This document shows positions 8,358-15,493 of a DNA stretch of 64,000 nt, piece by piece (within the stretch, counting starts at the first letter, position 1; each line of letters starts with the position of its first letter). Below the pieces are notes generated by a model. It did not search any database and was not told the origin of the DNA. It saw nothing but the letters and a program-made list of their open reading frames with translations. The stretch covers positions 62,001 through 126,000 of the forward strand of contig JAZNDW010000011.1 in assembly GCA_045588245.1 (NCBI GenBank), given 5' to 3'. Made by a program: the position numbers and the translations under genes. The stretch is from DTU064 sp045588245. GTDB lineage: Bacteria; Bacillota; Clostridia; Oscillospirales; CAG-272.

Positions 8358-9212
8358 TTAGTGCTTCTTGGAAACGATGTAAGCGCCGGAGCCGAGAGCT
8401 ACGATTGCGAGAGCGATCGTTGCGAAACCGGTCTGAGGAGCCTTTTCCTGCATTGTGGAAATAACTACATTGTCAACAGTAACGTTGAGCGGGTAGTCGC
8501 CGTAGTGTGTAGCACCGATTGTAACGAGCATTTCATCGGTGAGGAAGTTAGCGATTTCGGGGTTGTTGGGAAGACCGATGTCTACGCCATCAACGAGGAT
8601 CTGAATCGTTGCGCCGGTTTCAGTGGGAAGAACGATGTATTCTACTGCAACTGTAGCTGTAGGAGTTTCGTCAGAAACGAGGTCTTCAGCAACGTCACCG
8701 CCCCAAACAACATTGTTGCCTGTTGCGCCTTCGCCGAGATCACCGGTGTGAGCCTGGAAGTGCTTACCGTTACCCTTGAGATTGAGGTAGTATGCATCGA
8801 AGGAGTGCTCGAATTCTTCGCCGGAAAGAGCGAGGAACTCAGCGGACTTACCGTCTGCATTGAAGATGGAAGCGATACCCTGGAACCAAGGCTGTCCGCC
8901 GATCTTAGTTGCATCGAGTGTAACGTCCATTGTGACCTTGATACCGTTTGTAGCATCGATAACTTCGTCTACAACAAAGCCTGCGGTACCCATAACGTAT
9001 GCGCCGTCAACAACGCTGGCGGAAACGTCAGCTGCTGCTGCATTGCAAAGAAGGTCGTTGTTCGGCCAGCTTGCTGTGAAGCCCTTGAGGCCGTCTGCGT
9101 TGCTGAAATCAAAGCTTGCTACTTCAACAAATTCCATTTCAGCTGCGGATGTAGCGGTAGCGAAGCAAGAAAGCATAATAACTACCATTACAAGAGAGAG
9201 AATCTTTTTCAT
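8358..9212 (-). CDS. Secreted protein with APQTG-type C-terminal anchor (cassette 2)
   Basis: 284 aa. The signal peptide is identical to that of the preceding cassette, and the C-terminus is the same APQTGF, hydrophobic segment and SKKH. The start at 9212 is chosen because TTTTGGAGG precedes it and the signal peptide begins there; the frame is open upstream but those codons are non-coding. The centre (about residues 25-255) shares no obvious similarity with cassette 1. It shows alternating beta-strand patterns such as VASFDFSNADGLKGFTASW and LNVTVDNVVIST, in keeping with another jelly-roll or ConA-like surface module. No catalytic motif was recognised, and function beyond surface display is unknown. 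Confidence 0.75.
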   Translation of the reverse strand: MKKILSLVMVVIMLSCFATATSAAEMEFVEVASFDFSNADGLKGFTASWPNNDLLCNAAAADVSASVVDGAYVMGTAGFVVDEVIDATNGIKVTMDVTLDATKIGGQPWFQGIASIFNADGKSAEFLALSGEEFEHSFDAYYLNLKGNGKHFQAHTGDLGEGATGNNVVWGGDVAEDLVSDETPTATVAVEYIVLPTETGATIQILVDGVDIGLPNNPEIANFLTDEMLVTIGATHYGDYPLNVTVDNVVISTMQEKAPQTGFATIALAIVALGSGAYIVSKKH

Positions 9213-9265
9213 GATTTTTCCTCCAAAAAAAATAAAAATGTGGCTGTTAACCAAATCATAACGAT

Positions 9266-9294
9266 ATTGTAGCATTTTACAGCACAATTGTCAA
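9266..9294 (-). promoter_or_regulatory. Promoter of cassette 2
   Basis: Minus-strand TTGACA (9289-9294), a 17-bp spacer, TACAAT (9266-9271). Closely related to the cassette 1 promoter. Confidence 0.85.
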
Positions 9295-9345
9295 CACGTC
9301 TTTTACCGTTTTGTCACAGTTTTTTAATATTACACACCGCACTAC

Positions 9346-9476
9346 AAAATGCAGAATGCAAAATGCAGAACGAAGGTAGCTTTTCGCTGCAGCGAAAAGC
9401 TACCTTATAAAATCCAAAAATTACACCGCAATTTTTGTTCCGGAATTCTTAATTCTGCATTCTGTACTATGCATTC
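9346..9476. repeat. MITE-like intergenic element with a perfect 34-bp palindrome
   Basis: This stretch between cassettes 2 and 3 starts with GAATGCAAAATGCAGAAC and ends with ATTCTGCATTCTGTACT...GCATTC, so its ends are imperfect inverted copies of a TGCATTCTGCA motif. Inside, 9373-9406 is a perfect palindrome (arms AAGGTAGCTTTTCGCTG and its complement). Shorter copies of the end motif lie at 8286-8304 and 10338-10372. No coding sequence is seen. It looks like a non-autonomous palindromic repeat. Confidence 0.55.
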
Positions 9477-9483
9477 AAAAACG

Positions 9484-9511
9484 AAAAAAGCTCCAGATTG
9501 GGAGCTTTTTT
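9484..9511 (-). terminator. Terminator of cassette 3
   Basis: Stem AAAAAGCTCC/GGAGCTTTTT with a 6-nt loop just past the stop codon of the next gene. Same position and style as in the other cassettes, but with different stem bases. Confidence 0.85.
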
Positions 9512-9522
9512 GTTTTTATCGC

Positions 9523-10227
9523 TTAGTGCTTCTTGGAAACGATGTAAGCGCCGGAGCCGATAGCTACGATTGCAAGAGCGATCGTTGCAAAACCGGTCTG
9601 AGGAGCGTCGCCTTCGTTGCCGCCTTCGGGAGCGTTAACGCCGTCGTGCTCGTCAACAACGGTGATAGTCATTTCTGTACCTGTATCACCGGTGAAGAAT
9701 ACATAGCAGCCTGCGCTGAGGTCTTCAGCGTTCATTTCCCAACCGCTTACGACTTCAGTGCCATCAGCAGCAAGAATAGCGTACTCATAAACAACTTTGT
9801 TGCCTTCTCTGGTAATTGTGATATCATAGTCAGCGCCTGCCCAGAAAGCTGCATAATCTGTGATTCCCAGGTCATTAATATTGTCGCCGGTATGAGCGCA
9901 GTTGCCCTTATCATATTCCGTAGCCCAGCCGTGCGGGTCAGTACGAAGAACTGCATACTCTACATAACCTTCAGCGGTATGAGGAGCCTCAACGCCATCA
10001 GTAAGGCAGTTGATGAATACAGCGTTAACGCTGTTCCAAACGTTTGTGCCGCCTGCTACGAGATCAATGTCGAACTTAAGTGTAGCGCCGTCTGCGATTT
10101 CATGCGATGCAGACCAATCATCCCACCAGCCCGGATTGATAACTGTTTCGGACTCAGCAGCGAATGCAGAGATTGCCATTACAGCGAGCATAGCTACTGC
10201 GATAGCAACAACAAGAATCTTTTTCAT
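9523..10227 (-). CDS. Secreted protein with APQTG-type C-terminal anchor (cassette 3)
   Basis: 234 aa. The signal peptide MKKILVVAIAVAMLAVMAIS (then AFAAE) differs from the other two cassettes, while the C-terminus APQTGF...SKKH is nearly identical. The centre (about residues 22-185) contains INPGWWDDWSASHEIADG, VLRTDPHGWATEYDKGNC and YDITITREGNKVVYEYAI. This looks like a compact beta-sandwich seen in surface carbohydrate-binding proteins of gut bacteria, a recollection of pattern and not a firm family call. An Asn/Gly/Glu spacer precedes the anchor. The start at 10227 is supported by GGAGG at 8-12 nt upstream. Confidence 0.75.
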   Translation of the reverse strand: MKKILVVAIAVAMLAVMAISAFAAESETVINPGWWDDWSASHEIADGATLKFDIDLVAGGTNVWNSVNAVFINCLTDGVEAPHTAEGYVEYAVLRTDPHGWATEYDKGNCAHTGDNINDLGITDYAAFWAGADYDITITREGNKVVYEYAILAADGTEVVSGWEMNAEDLSAGCYVFFTGDTGTEMTITVVDEHDGVNAPEGGNEGDAPQTGFATIALAIVAIGSGAYIVSKKH

Positions 10228-10276
10228 GAAAAATTCCTCCAAAAATTTTTTTGCGATATTTTCATATCATATTTCA

Positions 10277-10305
10277 AGTATAACGCATGAAAACTACAAT
10301 GTCAA
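10277..10305 (-). promoter_or_regulatory. Promoter of cassette 3
   Basis: Minus-strand TTGACA (10300-10305), a 17-bp spacer, TATACT (10277-10282). Confidence 0.85.
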
Positions 10306-10324
10306 CACATTTTCAACGGTTTCG

Positions 10325-12256
10325 TCACGTTTTTTTCACATTTTGCACTCTGCATTCTGCACTCTTCATCCTCACCGTTACCCGAAACAGATCCGCATCT
10401 GATGTAACCGTCAAAGTTCCTCCCTGAAGCTCGACAAAGCTCTTTGCGATCGACAGCCCGAGCCCCGAGCCCTCCGTATGACGTGATTCGTCACCGCGCA
10501 CGAATCTCTCCGTCAACTCATCCGCGCCACGCATCAACGGTTCACGCGATATGTTGGACAACGTCACCGTTGCCACACCGTCCGCCTCTGCGAGTGTAAA
10601 ATAAACTCTCGAGCCGGGCAGCGAATACTTCACGACGTTACTCATAAGATTATCAAACACACGCCACATCAGCTTGCCGTCCGCCATGATCGTGACGGGA
10701 TGCTCGGGCACGTTGACAATGAGGTGCAGTCCCGCCGCCGTCAATTTTTCTTCATACTCTCCCGCCGCTTGTCCGACGAGGATTCCGAGCTCACACGGCT
10801 TTGCATCGACTGTGACAACGCCGGACGATGCCTTTGATGCCGTGACGAGGTCCTCGGTCAGCTTTTTCAGTTTCGCCGCCTGTCTGTCGAGAACTTCAAT
10901 ATATCCTTTTGCGTCCTCGTTTTCAATGTCGCATTTTTTTAGCAGATCAACGTAGCTTATGATCGATGTGATCGGCGTTTTGATGTCGTGCGACACGTTT
11001 GTGATAAGCTCCGTTTTGAATCTTTCGCCACGCATTCGCTCCTCGACCGCAAGTGCCATTCCGTCACCGATGCTGTTGAGATTTTCCGCGTGCTCTCGGA
11101 AATCAAACAGCAGATATTGCGTGTCTATTTTATAATCAAGGTCGCCCTTCGATATGCGCTGCGCCCCCGTCTTAAGACGGGTCATGTTCCATCCCGCATA
11201 GCACGCACCGGTGATAACGACCGCCCAGAAGATAAAGAACATTACCGCACCGATGTCGTCATGGGACGAAATGATCCCCGCAATAACGAAACTTACGGCA
11301 AACATCCCCGTGAACGTCAAGAGCGTGCGCCAGAAGAACGGTATCGTACGGATCACACGCACCGCGAGCTTCGCTGCCTTGACAGCAAAGCGCCACATAT
11401 ATCCGAGAAGCCTTTGCATGAGCTTCAACAGACGCGTAATAACATTATTACTAATGAAGGTTTTCGTCATGATACGAACCTTTGCCGTCATCGACAAGAG
11501 CGTTATGATGATCGAATCGACGAACGCATAAACGCAAATCAAAGTCGCCACGAAGACGTCGCCTATGTCGCAGTTGTATTCGTATATCATAATTTCGGCA
11601 ATCACAGCAAAAAACGCGGCGACAGCTATAATATCGAGCGGTACCTTGTCAAACATCGTCATAACGTAGCCCTCGCTCTCGCGGCGCTTGCCCGCCGCCG
11701 AAAGCGCAAACAGCCAACACAAAAACGACAACAGCGCCGACACAGCACAGATAACGATAATCCAGTATCTTATACTGTGAAGCACGGGGATCCATTCTTC
11801 GGCGACGACAAACGGATCGACATATTTTTTGCTCGCATGGACGTAAAACGTCACCGAATACTCGCCGTCGTTACTGTCAAGCACGGGTATCCTCTTTATG
11901 TTTTCGCTTTGCGGAGCATGTCCCGCATAGCTTTTATATACCGCTACGCCGTCTCGTCTTAACTCAAAGTCAAGATTCTTCTCATATATCACCGCCATCA
12001 TATTCTGCTTCGCCTCGGCCTGCGACGTATCCCCGAAAACGTAACCAGTTCGATACGCATCCGCAATACGGTAAGCGTAGCCGTAGAGTATCCCGTCAAT
12101 ATATGATTCTTTTGCTTCGTCAAGCTCATATGAATAGAGCTCCAGCTCGTATATGAGCGCGATACCGAAACCGGACACGGCGGCTAAGAAGAGCGTCAGC
12201 GCGGCGAGCAGCACCGCCGTGATGCGAGCGCCTTTACTGCATTCCAGTTTTTTCAT
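10325..12256 (-). CDS. Membrane sensor histidine kinase of a two-component system
   Basis: 643 aa. An N-terminal helix (about 12-35) is followed by an extracellular domain of about 120 residues, then several more helices up to about residue 350, a HAMP-like stretch, HisKA with H-box NVSHDIKTPITSIISY, and a HATPase domain with FDNLMSNVVKYS and GSGLGLSIAKSF. It would autophosphorylate on the H-box His and pass phosphate to the adjacent regulator at 12298-13002, 41 bp upstream. The start at 12256 is placed after an AAAGGAAA site. The last dozen or so residues (ending AECRVQNVKKT) are encoded by the TGCATTCTGCA-type repeat found between the cassettes. The ligand is unknown. Confidence 0.9.
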   Translation of the reverse strand: MKKLECSKGARITAVLLAALTLFLAAVSGFGIALIYELELYSYELDEAKESYIDGILYGYAYRIADAYRTGYVFGDTSQAEAKQNMMAVIYEKNLDFELRRDGVAVYKSYAGHAPQSENIKRIPVLDSNDGEYSVTFYVHASKKYVDPFVVAEEWIPVLHSIRYWIIVICAVSALLSFLCWLFALSAAGKRRESEGYVMTMFDKVPLDIIAVAAFFAVIAEIMIYEYNCDIGDVFVATLICVYAFVDSIIITLLSMTAKVRIMTKTFISNNVITRLLKLMQRLLGYMWRFAVKAAKLAVRVIRTIPFFWRTLLTFTGMFAVSFVIAGIISSHDDIGAVMFFIFWAVVITGACYAGWNMTRLKTGAQRISKGDLDYKIDTQYLLFDFREHAENLNSIGDGMALAVEERMRGERFKTELITNVSHDIKTPITSIISYVDLLKKCDIENEDAKGYIEVLDRQAAKLKKLTEDLVTASKASSGVVTVDAKPCELGILVGQAAGEYEEKLTAAGLHLIVNVPEHPVTIMADGKLMWRVFDNLMSNVVKYSLPGSRVYFTLAEADGVATVTLSNISREPLMRGADELTERFVRGDESRHTEGSGLGLSIAKSFVELQGGTLTVTSDADLFRVTVRMKSAECRVQNVKKT

Positions 12257-12297
12257 AATTGCGTTTTTCCTTTCATTTATTAGAATATGGACCGGCA

Positions 12298-13002
12298 TCA
12301 GATGTCCACGACGCTCGACAGCTTATAGCCCTGCCCCCATACGACGCGGAAATAGCGCGGCTCGGACGGATCGTATTCGATCTTCTCGCGCAAGTGACGT
12401 ATGTGAACGGCGATCGTCCCCTCGCCGCCCATATATCCGCCGCCCCAAACGGAATTGTATATCCGCTTCGGCGTCAGCAGCTCGTCCGGATGCGTCAGAA
12501 ACAGCTTCAGTATCTCGTATTCGGTCGGCGTAAGATTAACGCCTTCGCCGTCACGGGTAACTGTGTGAGATTTATCGTCCATTACGATCCCGGCGACACT
12601 GTATATCTTATCATCGGGCTTGGTGACGTTTCCGCCGAGCTCTATATACCGCCGCAGATTGGCGCGCACGCGCGCCGTCACAACGGCGGGATTGAACGGC
12701 TTCGTTATGTAATCGTCCGCACCGAGATTCAACCCGACTATCTTGTCCGTTTCTTCGCTTTTCGCCGTGAGAAGCAGAATGGGCACGTTTGAAAACTCAC
12801 GCAAGCGCTTCATTGTGTGCAGTCCGTCCACAACGGGCATCATTATGTCCAGCAAAACGAGATGTATGTCCTCGCTTTTCACAATGCGGAGAGCTTCTTC
12901 TCCGTTGTAGGCTTTATAAACCGAGCACCCCTCTGCCGCCAAATATATTTCGAGCGCCGCGACAATGTCATATTCATCGTCACAAACAAGAATGTTATAC
13001 AT
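12298..13002 (-). CDS. OmpR/PhoB-family response regulator
   Basis: 234 aa. A receiver domain (residues 1-115) has acidic pocket CDDEYD, phospho-acceptor in VLLDIMMPVVDG, LLLTAKSEE and the KPFNP lysine. A winged-helix DNA-binding domain follows (LTPTEYEILKLFLTHPDELL and VAVHIRHLREKIE-like end). Ribosome site GCGGAGGAACTT supports the start at 13002. It is first in the operon, before the kinase. Direct repeats upstream suggest autoregulation, and it may also act on the divergent lipoprotein gene at 13255. Confidence 0.93.
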   Translation of the reverse strand: MYNILVCDDEYDIVAALEIYLAAEGCSVYKAYNGEEALRIVKSEDIHLVLLDIMMPVVDGLHTMKRLREFSNVPILLLTAKSEETDKIVGLNLGADDYITKPFNPAVVTARVRANLRRYIELGGNVTKPDDKIYSVAGIVMDDKSHTVTRDGEGVNLTPTEYEILKLFLTHPDELLTPKRIYNSVWGGGYMGGEGTIAVHIRHLREKIEYDPSEPRYFRVVWGQGYKLSSVVDI

Positions 13003-13032
13003 AAAGTTCCTCCGCAATCGTTTCATACCCGA

Positions 13033-13090
13033 ATTGTACCACAAAAAAGTTTAAGAAAAAACAGTATATCCCTTTAAGATTTGTTTAAGA
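13033..13090 (-). promoter_or_regulatory. Promoter region of the two-component operon with 11-bp-phased direct repeats
   Basis: Minus-strand TACAAT (13033-13038) is a likely -10 box. Upstream, the heptamer TCTTAAA occurs three times (13050-13056, 13073-13079, 13084-13090) with start spacings of 23 and 11 bp. PhoB/OmpR-family regulators bind direct repeats about 11 bp apart, so autoregulation is plausible. Confidence 0.45.
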
Positions 13091-13161
13091 TTTACCGTCT
13101 TTGCCTTTTTTACCGCATTTTTAGCAAAACAGCACAAATTTCATGCCGCTTTTCCACGCTA

Positions 13162-13189
13162 TTCACACTCTGTTCACACTCAGTCAACC
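13162..13189 (+). promoter_or_regulatory. PhoP-box-like direct repeat upstream of the first solute-binding lipoprotein
   Basis: TTCACA at 13162 and again at 13173 is an exact 11-bp-phased repeat (TTCACA-N5-TTCACA), followed 11 bp later by TCAACC. This matches the layout of Bacillus PhoP-type boxes. The site lies about 70-95 bp before the start of the lipoprotein gene and beside a divergent OmpR-family regulator gene. Binding is inferred. Confidence 0.4.
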
Positions 13190-13254
13190 ATACGTACACA
13201 AATATGCGCTAAAATTTACTCGCATAATTATCATGTAAATACTTGGAGGTATTT

Positions 13255-14706
13255 ATGAAAAAATTTTTAAGCTTACTGCTCGTACTTCTCATGATTGCAG
13301 TACCGCTTGCAGCATGCACGGATTCTCCCGATGACGGCGAGGGTACGGGCGACGCAGCCGGCACAGGCAACACGGAAACCGAAGCAGACTCCGGCGCTCT
13401 TGACAAGCTCGAGATTCCGGATTCCGACTTTGAGGAACTTGAATTCATCGTCCTCACTCCCGAAGTAGTTACTTATAACTACACAATGACTGACTTTGAC
13501 GAGCCCTCCGACGACATGTATGAGAACGCACTTTACGAGCGTAACCTCGCTGTTGAAGAACTCCTCAACGTTAAGATCACCGAAGTTACCGGCGGTATCG
13601 GTTCTGACGTTTACAACCTCTTCAAGACGTCTGTAGAAGCGAACACGGGTGACTACGACGTCTGCTTCAACCAGATGGAATACTCCTGCACCGCAACAGG
13701 CGCAGGCCTCTGCTATGACATTGACAGCTTCGAATATATCGATCTTGACAAGTCCTGGTGGAACGATGACTGTACAGAACAGCTCGCTCTCGGCGGCATG
13801 CACTACATGCTCGCAGGCGATATCGCTCTTTCCGATAAGGAATGCATCTGGGCTGTATACTTCATCAAGGAACTCATCGAATCCAACAACCTCGAAGATC
13901 CTTACACCCTCGTAAAGAACAACCAGTGGACATGGGATAAGATGCACGAAATGGCTAAGACAGCTACATATGATGAAAACGGAAGCGGCTCTCTCGACTC
14001 CGGTGACATCTACGGTTTCGTAACTCACAGCGAAAACTTCGCTGCAAGCTGGGAAGCTGCCGGTCTTACTCTTGCATCCCTTGATAAAGATGGAATGCCC
14101 CAGGTTAACTGGAACTCCGAACAGTTCGTTAACGTATTCGCTGACATCGTTGAACTCATGAACGATACAGAAAACGTTAACTGGACATCCACAGCTACAG
14201 TTTCCGACGCTGTTGCTCACATCACAACTTGCCTTAAGGAAGGTAAGACTCTCTTCGGAACGGAAGTTATCGCATTCGTACGTGACTACCGTGAAAACGA
14301 AAAAGACTTCGGTATTCTTCCTTACCCCAAGTACAACTCCGACGTTGAAGATTACAACTCCTACATCGCAGTTAACTCCTGCGTTATGACGATCGGTAAC
14401 AACTGCCCCGACACATACACAACTTCCATCATCGTTGAAGCTCTCGCAGCTAAGGGCGCAGCTATCCTTACACCCGCTTACTACGAAGGTCAGCTCAAGT
14501 CCCGTTACTCCCGCGATGAAGAGTCCGGCGAAATGCTCGACATCATCTTCCAGCATCGTTGCTACGACCTCGGCGTATTCTTCAACTGGGGCGGCGCATT
14601 CGGTTCTCTCAAGAGCGTAACAGCTAACCCCGCTACTCTCTACGCACAGGTACAGAAGCAGATCGGCAAGCAGATTGAAAAGGCATTCGAAAAACTCGGT
14701 CTTTAA
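13255..14706 (+). CDS. Solute-binding-type lipoprotein, paralogue of the anti-sigma ectodomain (copy 1)
   Basis: 483 aa. Signal peptide with lipobox LAAC (Cys21), an acidic Gly/Thr linker to about residue 40, then a body resembling family 1/8 sugar-ABC solute-binding proteins. The clearest stretch is NNLEDPYTLVKNNQWTWDKM. Conserved signposts shared with the two other paralogues are FDEPSDDMYENALYERN, YIDLDKSWWNDD and AGDIALSDKECIW. No permease or ATPase gene lies nearby, so it is an orphan binding protein, perhaps part of signalling and not import. GGAGG at 13245-13250 supports the ATG at 13255. It ends at a strong terminator. Confidence 0.75.
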   Translation: MKKFLSLLLVLLMIAVPLAACTDSPDDGEGTGDAAGTGNTETEADSGALDKLEIPDSDFEELEFIVLTPEVVTYNYTMTDFDEPSDDMYENALYERNLAVEELLNVKITEVTGGIGSDVYNLFKTSVEANTGDYDVCFNQMEYSCTATGAGLCYDIDSFEYIDLDKSWWNDDCTEQLALGGMHYMLAGDIALSDKECIWAVYFIKELIESNNLEDPYTLVKNNQWTWDKMHEMAKTATYDENGSGSLDSGDIYGFVTHSENFAASWEAAGLTLASLDKDGMPQVNWNSEQFVNVFADIVELMNDTENVNWTSTATVSDAVAHITTCLKEGKTLFGTEVIAFVRDYRENEKDFGILPYPKYNSDVEDYNSYIAVNSCVMTIGNNCPDTYTTSIIVEALAAKGAAILTPAYYEGQLKSRYSRDEESGEMLDIIFQHRCYDLGVFFNWGGAFGSLKSVTANPATLYAQVQKQIGKQIEKAFEKLGL

Positions 14707-14730
14707 TTTCTGACTTATTATCAATAAAAA

Positions 14731-14757
14731 CGGCAGATGCGAGTCTGCCGTTTTTTA
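14731..14757 (+). terminator. Terminator after lipoprotein copy 1
   Basis: Stem CGGCAGA/TCTGCCG with a 6-nt loop followed by seven T, 24 bp past the stop. Confidence 0.9.
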
Positions 14758-14929
14758 TTGTCAGCGTACAAATATATAAAGCTGAAGACAATCTCAGACT
14801 AATATCGCGCCGTTTGCTTACAAAAACGCAAAAAAACAAAAAATTATAAATAATGACGTAAGAATTCCGAAAAAAATTCTACTATATAAATGTAGAAAAA
14901 AATATGACCACCGAAAGGAAGACACAAAC

Positions 14930-15493
14930 ATGAAAGACAGCGCGATAATAGATCTGTTTTTCGAGCGAAGCGACGTTGCCGTCAGGGAACTTGAGGCAAA
15001 ATACGGTGTGAAAATGAAAAGTCACGCCGAACGTTATCTATCGGACAGACGCGACGCGGAAGAGGTGTATAACGACACCCTCGTCGCGATATGGAACTCT
15101 ATTCCTCCCGATCATCCGAACAAGCTGTTGACGTATATATTGGCAATTCTCGAGCACAAGGTCTTCGACAAGCTGAAATATCAGGCGAGTCAAAAACGTG
15201 CAAGCACAAAAGAAGCACTCTTTTCTGATTTTGACGACGTGGCAAAGCATATCGACAGGAGCGCCAGCGCCGAGGAGATCGTTATCAACCGCAAAAGCGG
15301 TGTGATAAACGAGTTTCTCTCATCCGAGACGGAATCGAGCAGGCGAATTTTCGTCAAACGCTACTACTATGGCAAGTCCATTCCCGATATCGCACGCGAA
15401 TCGGGAATGTCCGAAAACGCCGTTTATGCGAGAATATCAAGAACAAAGGCGCGGCTTTACAGCTATTTGCGTGATAAGGGGGTCATTATATGA
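14930..15493 (+). CDS. ECF-type RNA polymerase sigma factor
   Basis: 187 aa, the usual ECF length. Sigma-2 (about residues 25-95) has DAEEVYNDTLVAIWNSIP, the region 2 helix that binds core polymerase and the -10 element. Sigma-4 (about 130-183) has the helix-turn-helix FVKRYYYGKSIPDIARESGM followed by SENAVYARISRTKARL, for the -35 element. Its stop overlaps by 4 bp the start of the downstream membrane protein (ATGA), the standard arrangement of a sigma factor with its cognate anti-sigma factor. A GAAAGGAAG ribosome site precedes it. Its target promoters are unknown; the flanking lipoprotein genes are obvious candidates. Confidence 0.9.
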   Translation: MKDSAIIDLFFERSDVAVRELEAKYGVKMKSHAERYLSDRRDAEEVYNDTLVAIWNSIPPDHPNKLLTYILAILEHKVFDKLKYQASQKRASTKEALFSDFDDVAKHIDRSASAEEIVINRKSGVINEFLSSETESSRRIFVKRYYYGKSIPDIARESGMSENAVYARISRTKARLYSYLRDKGVII

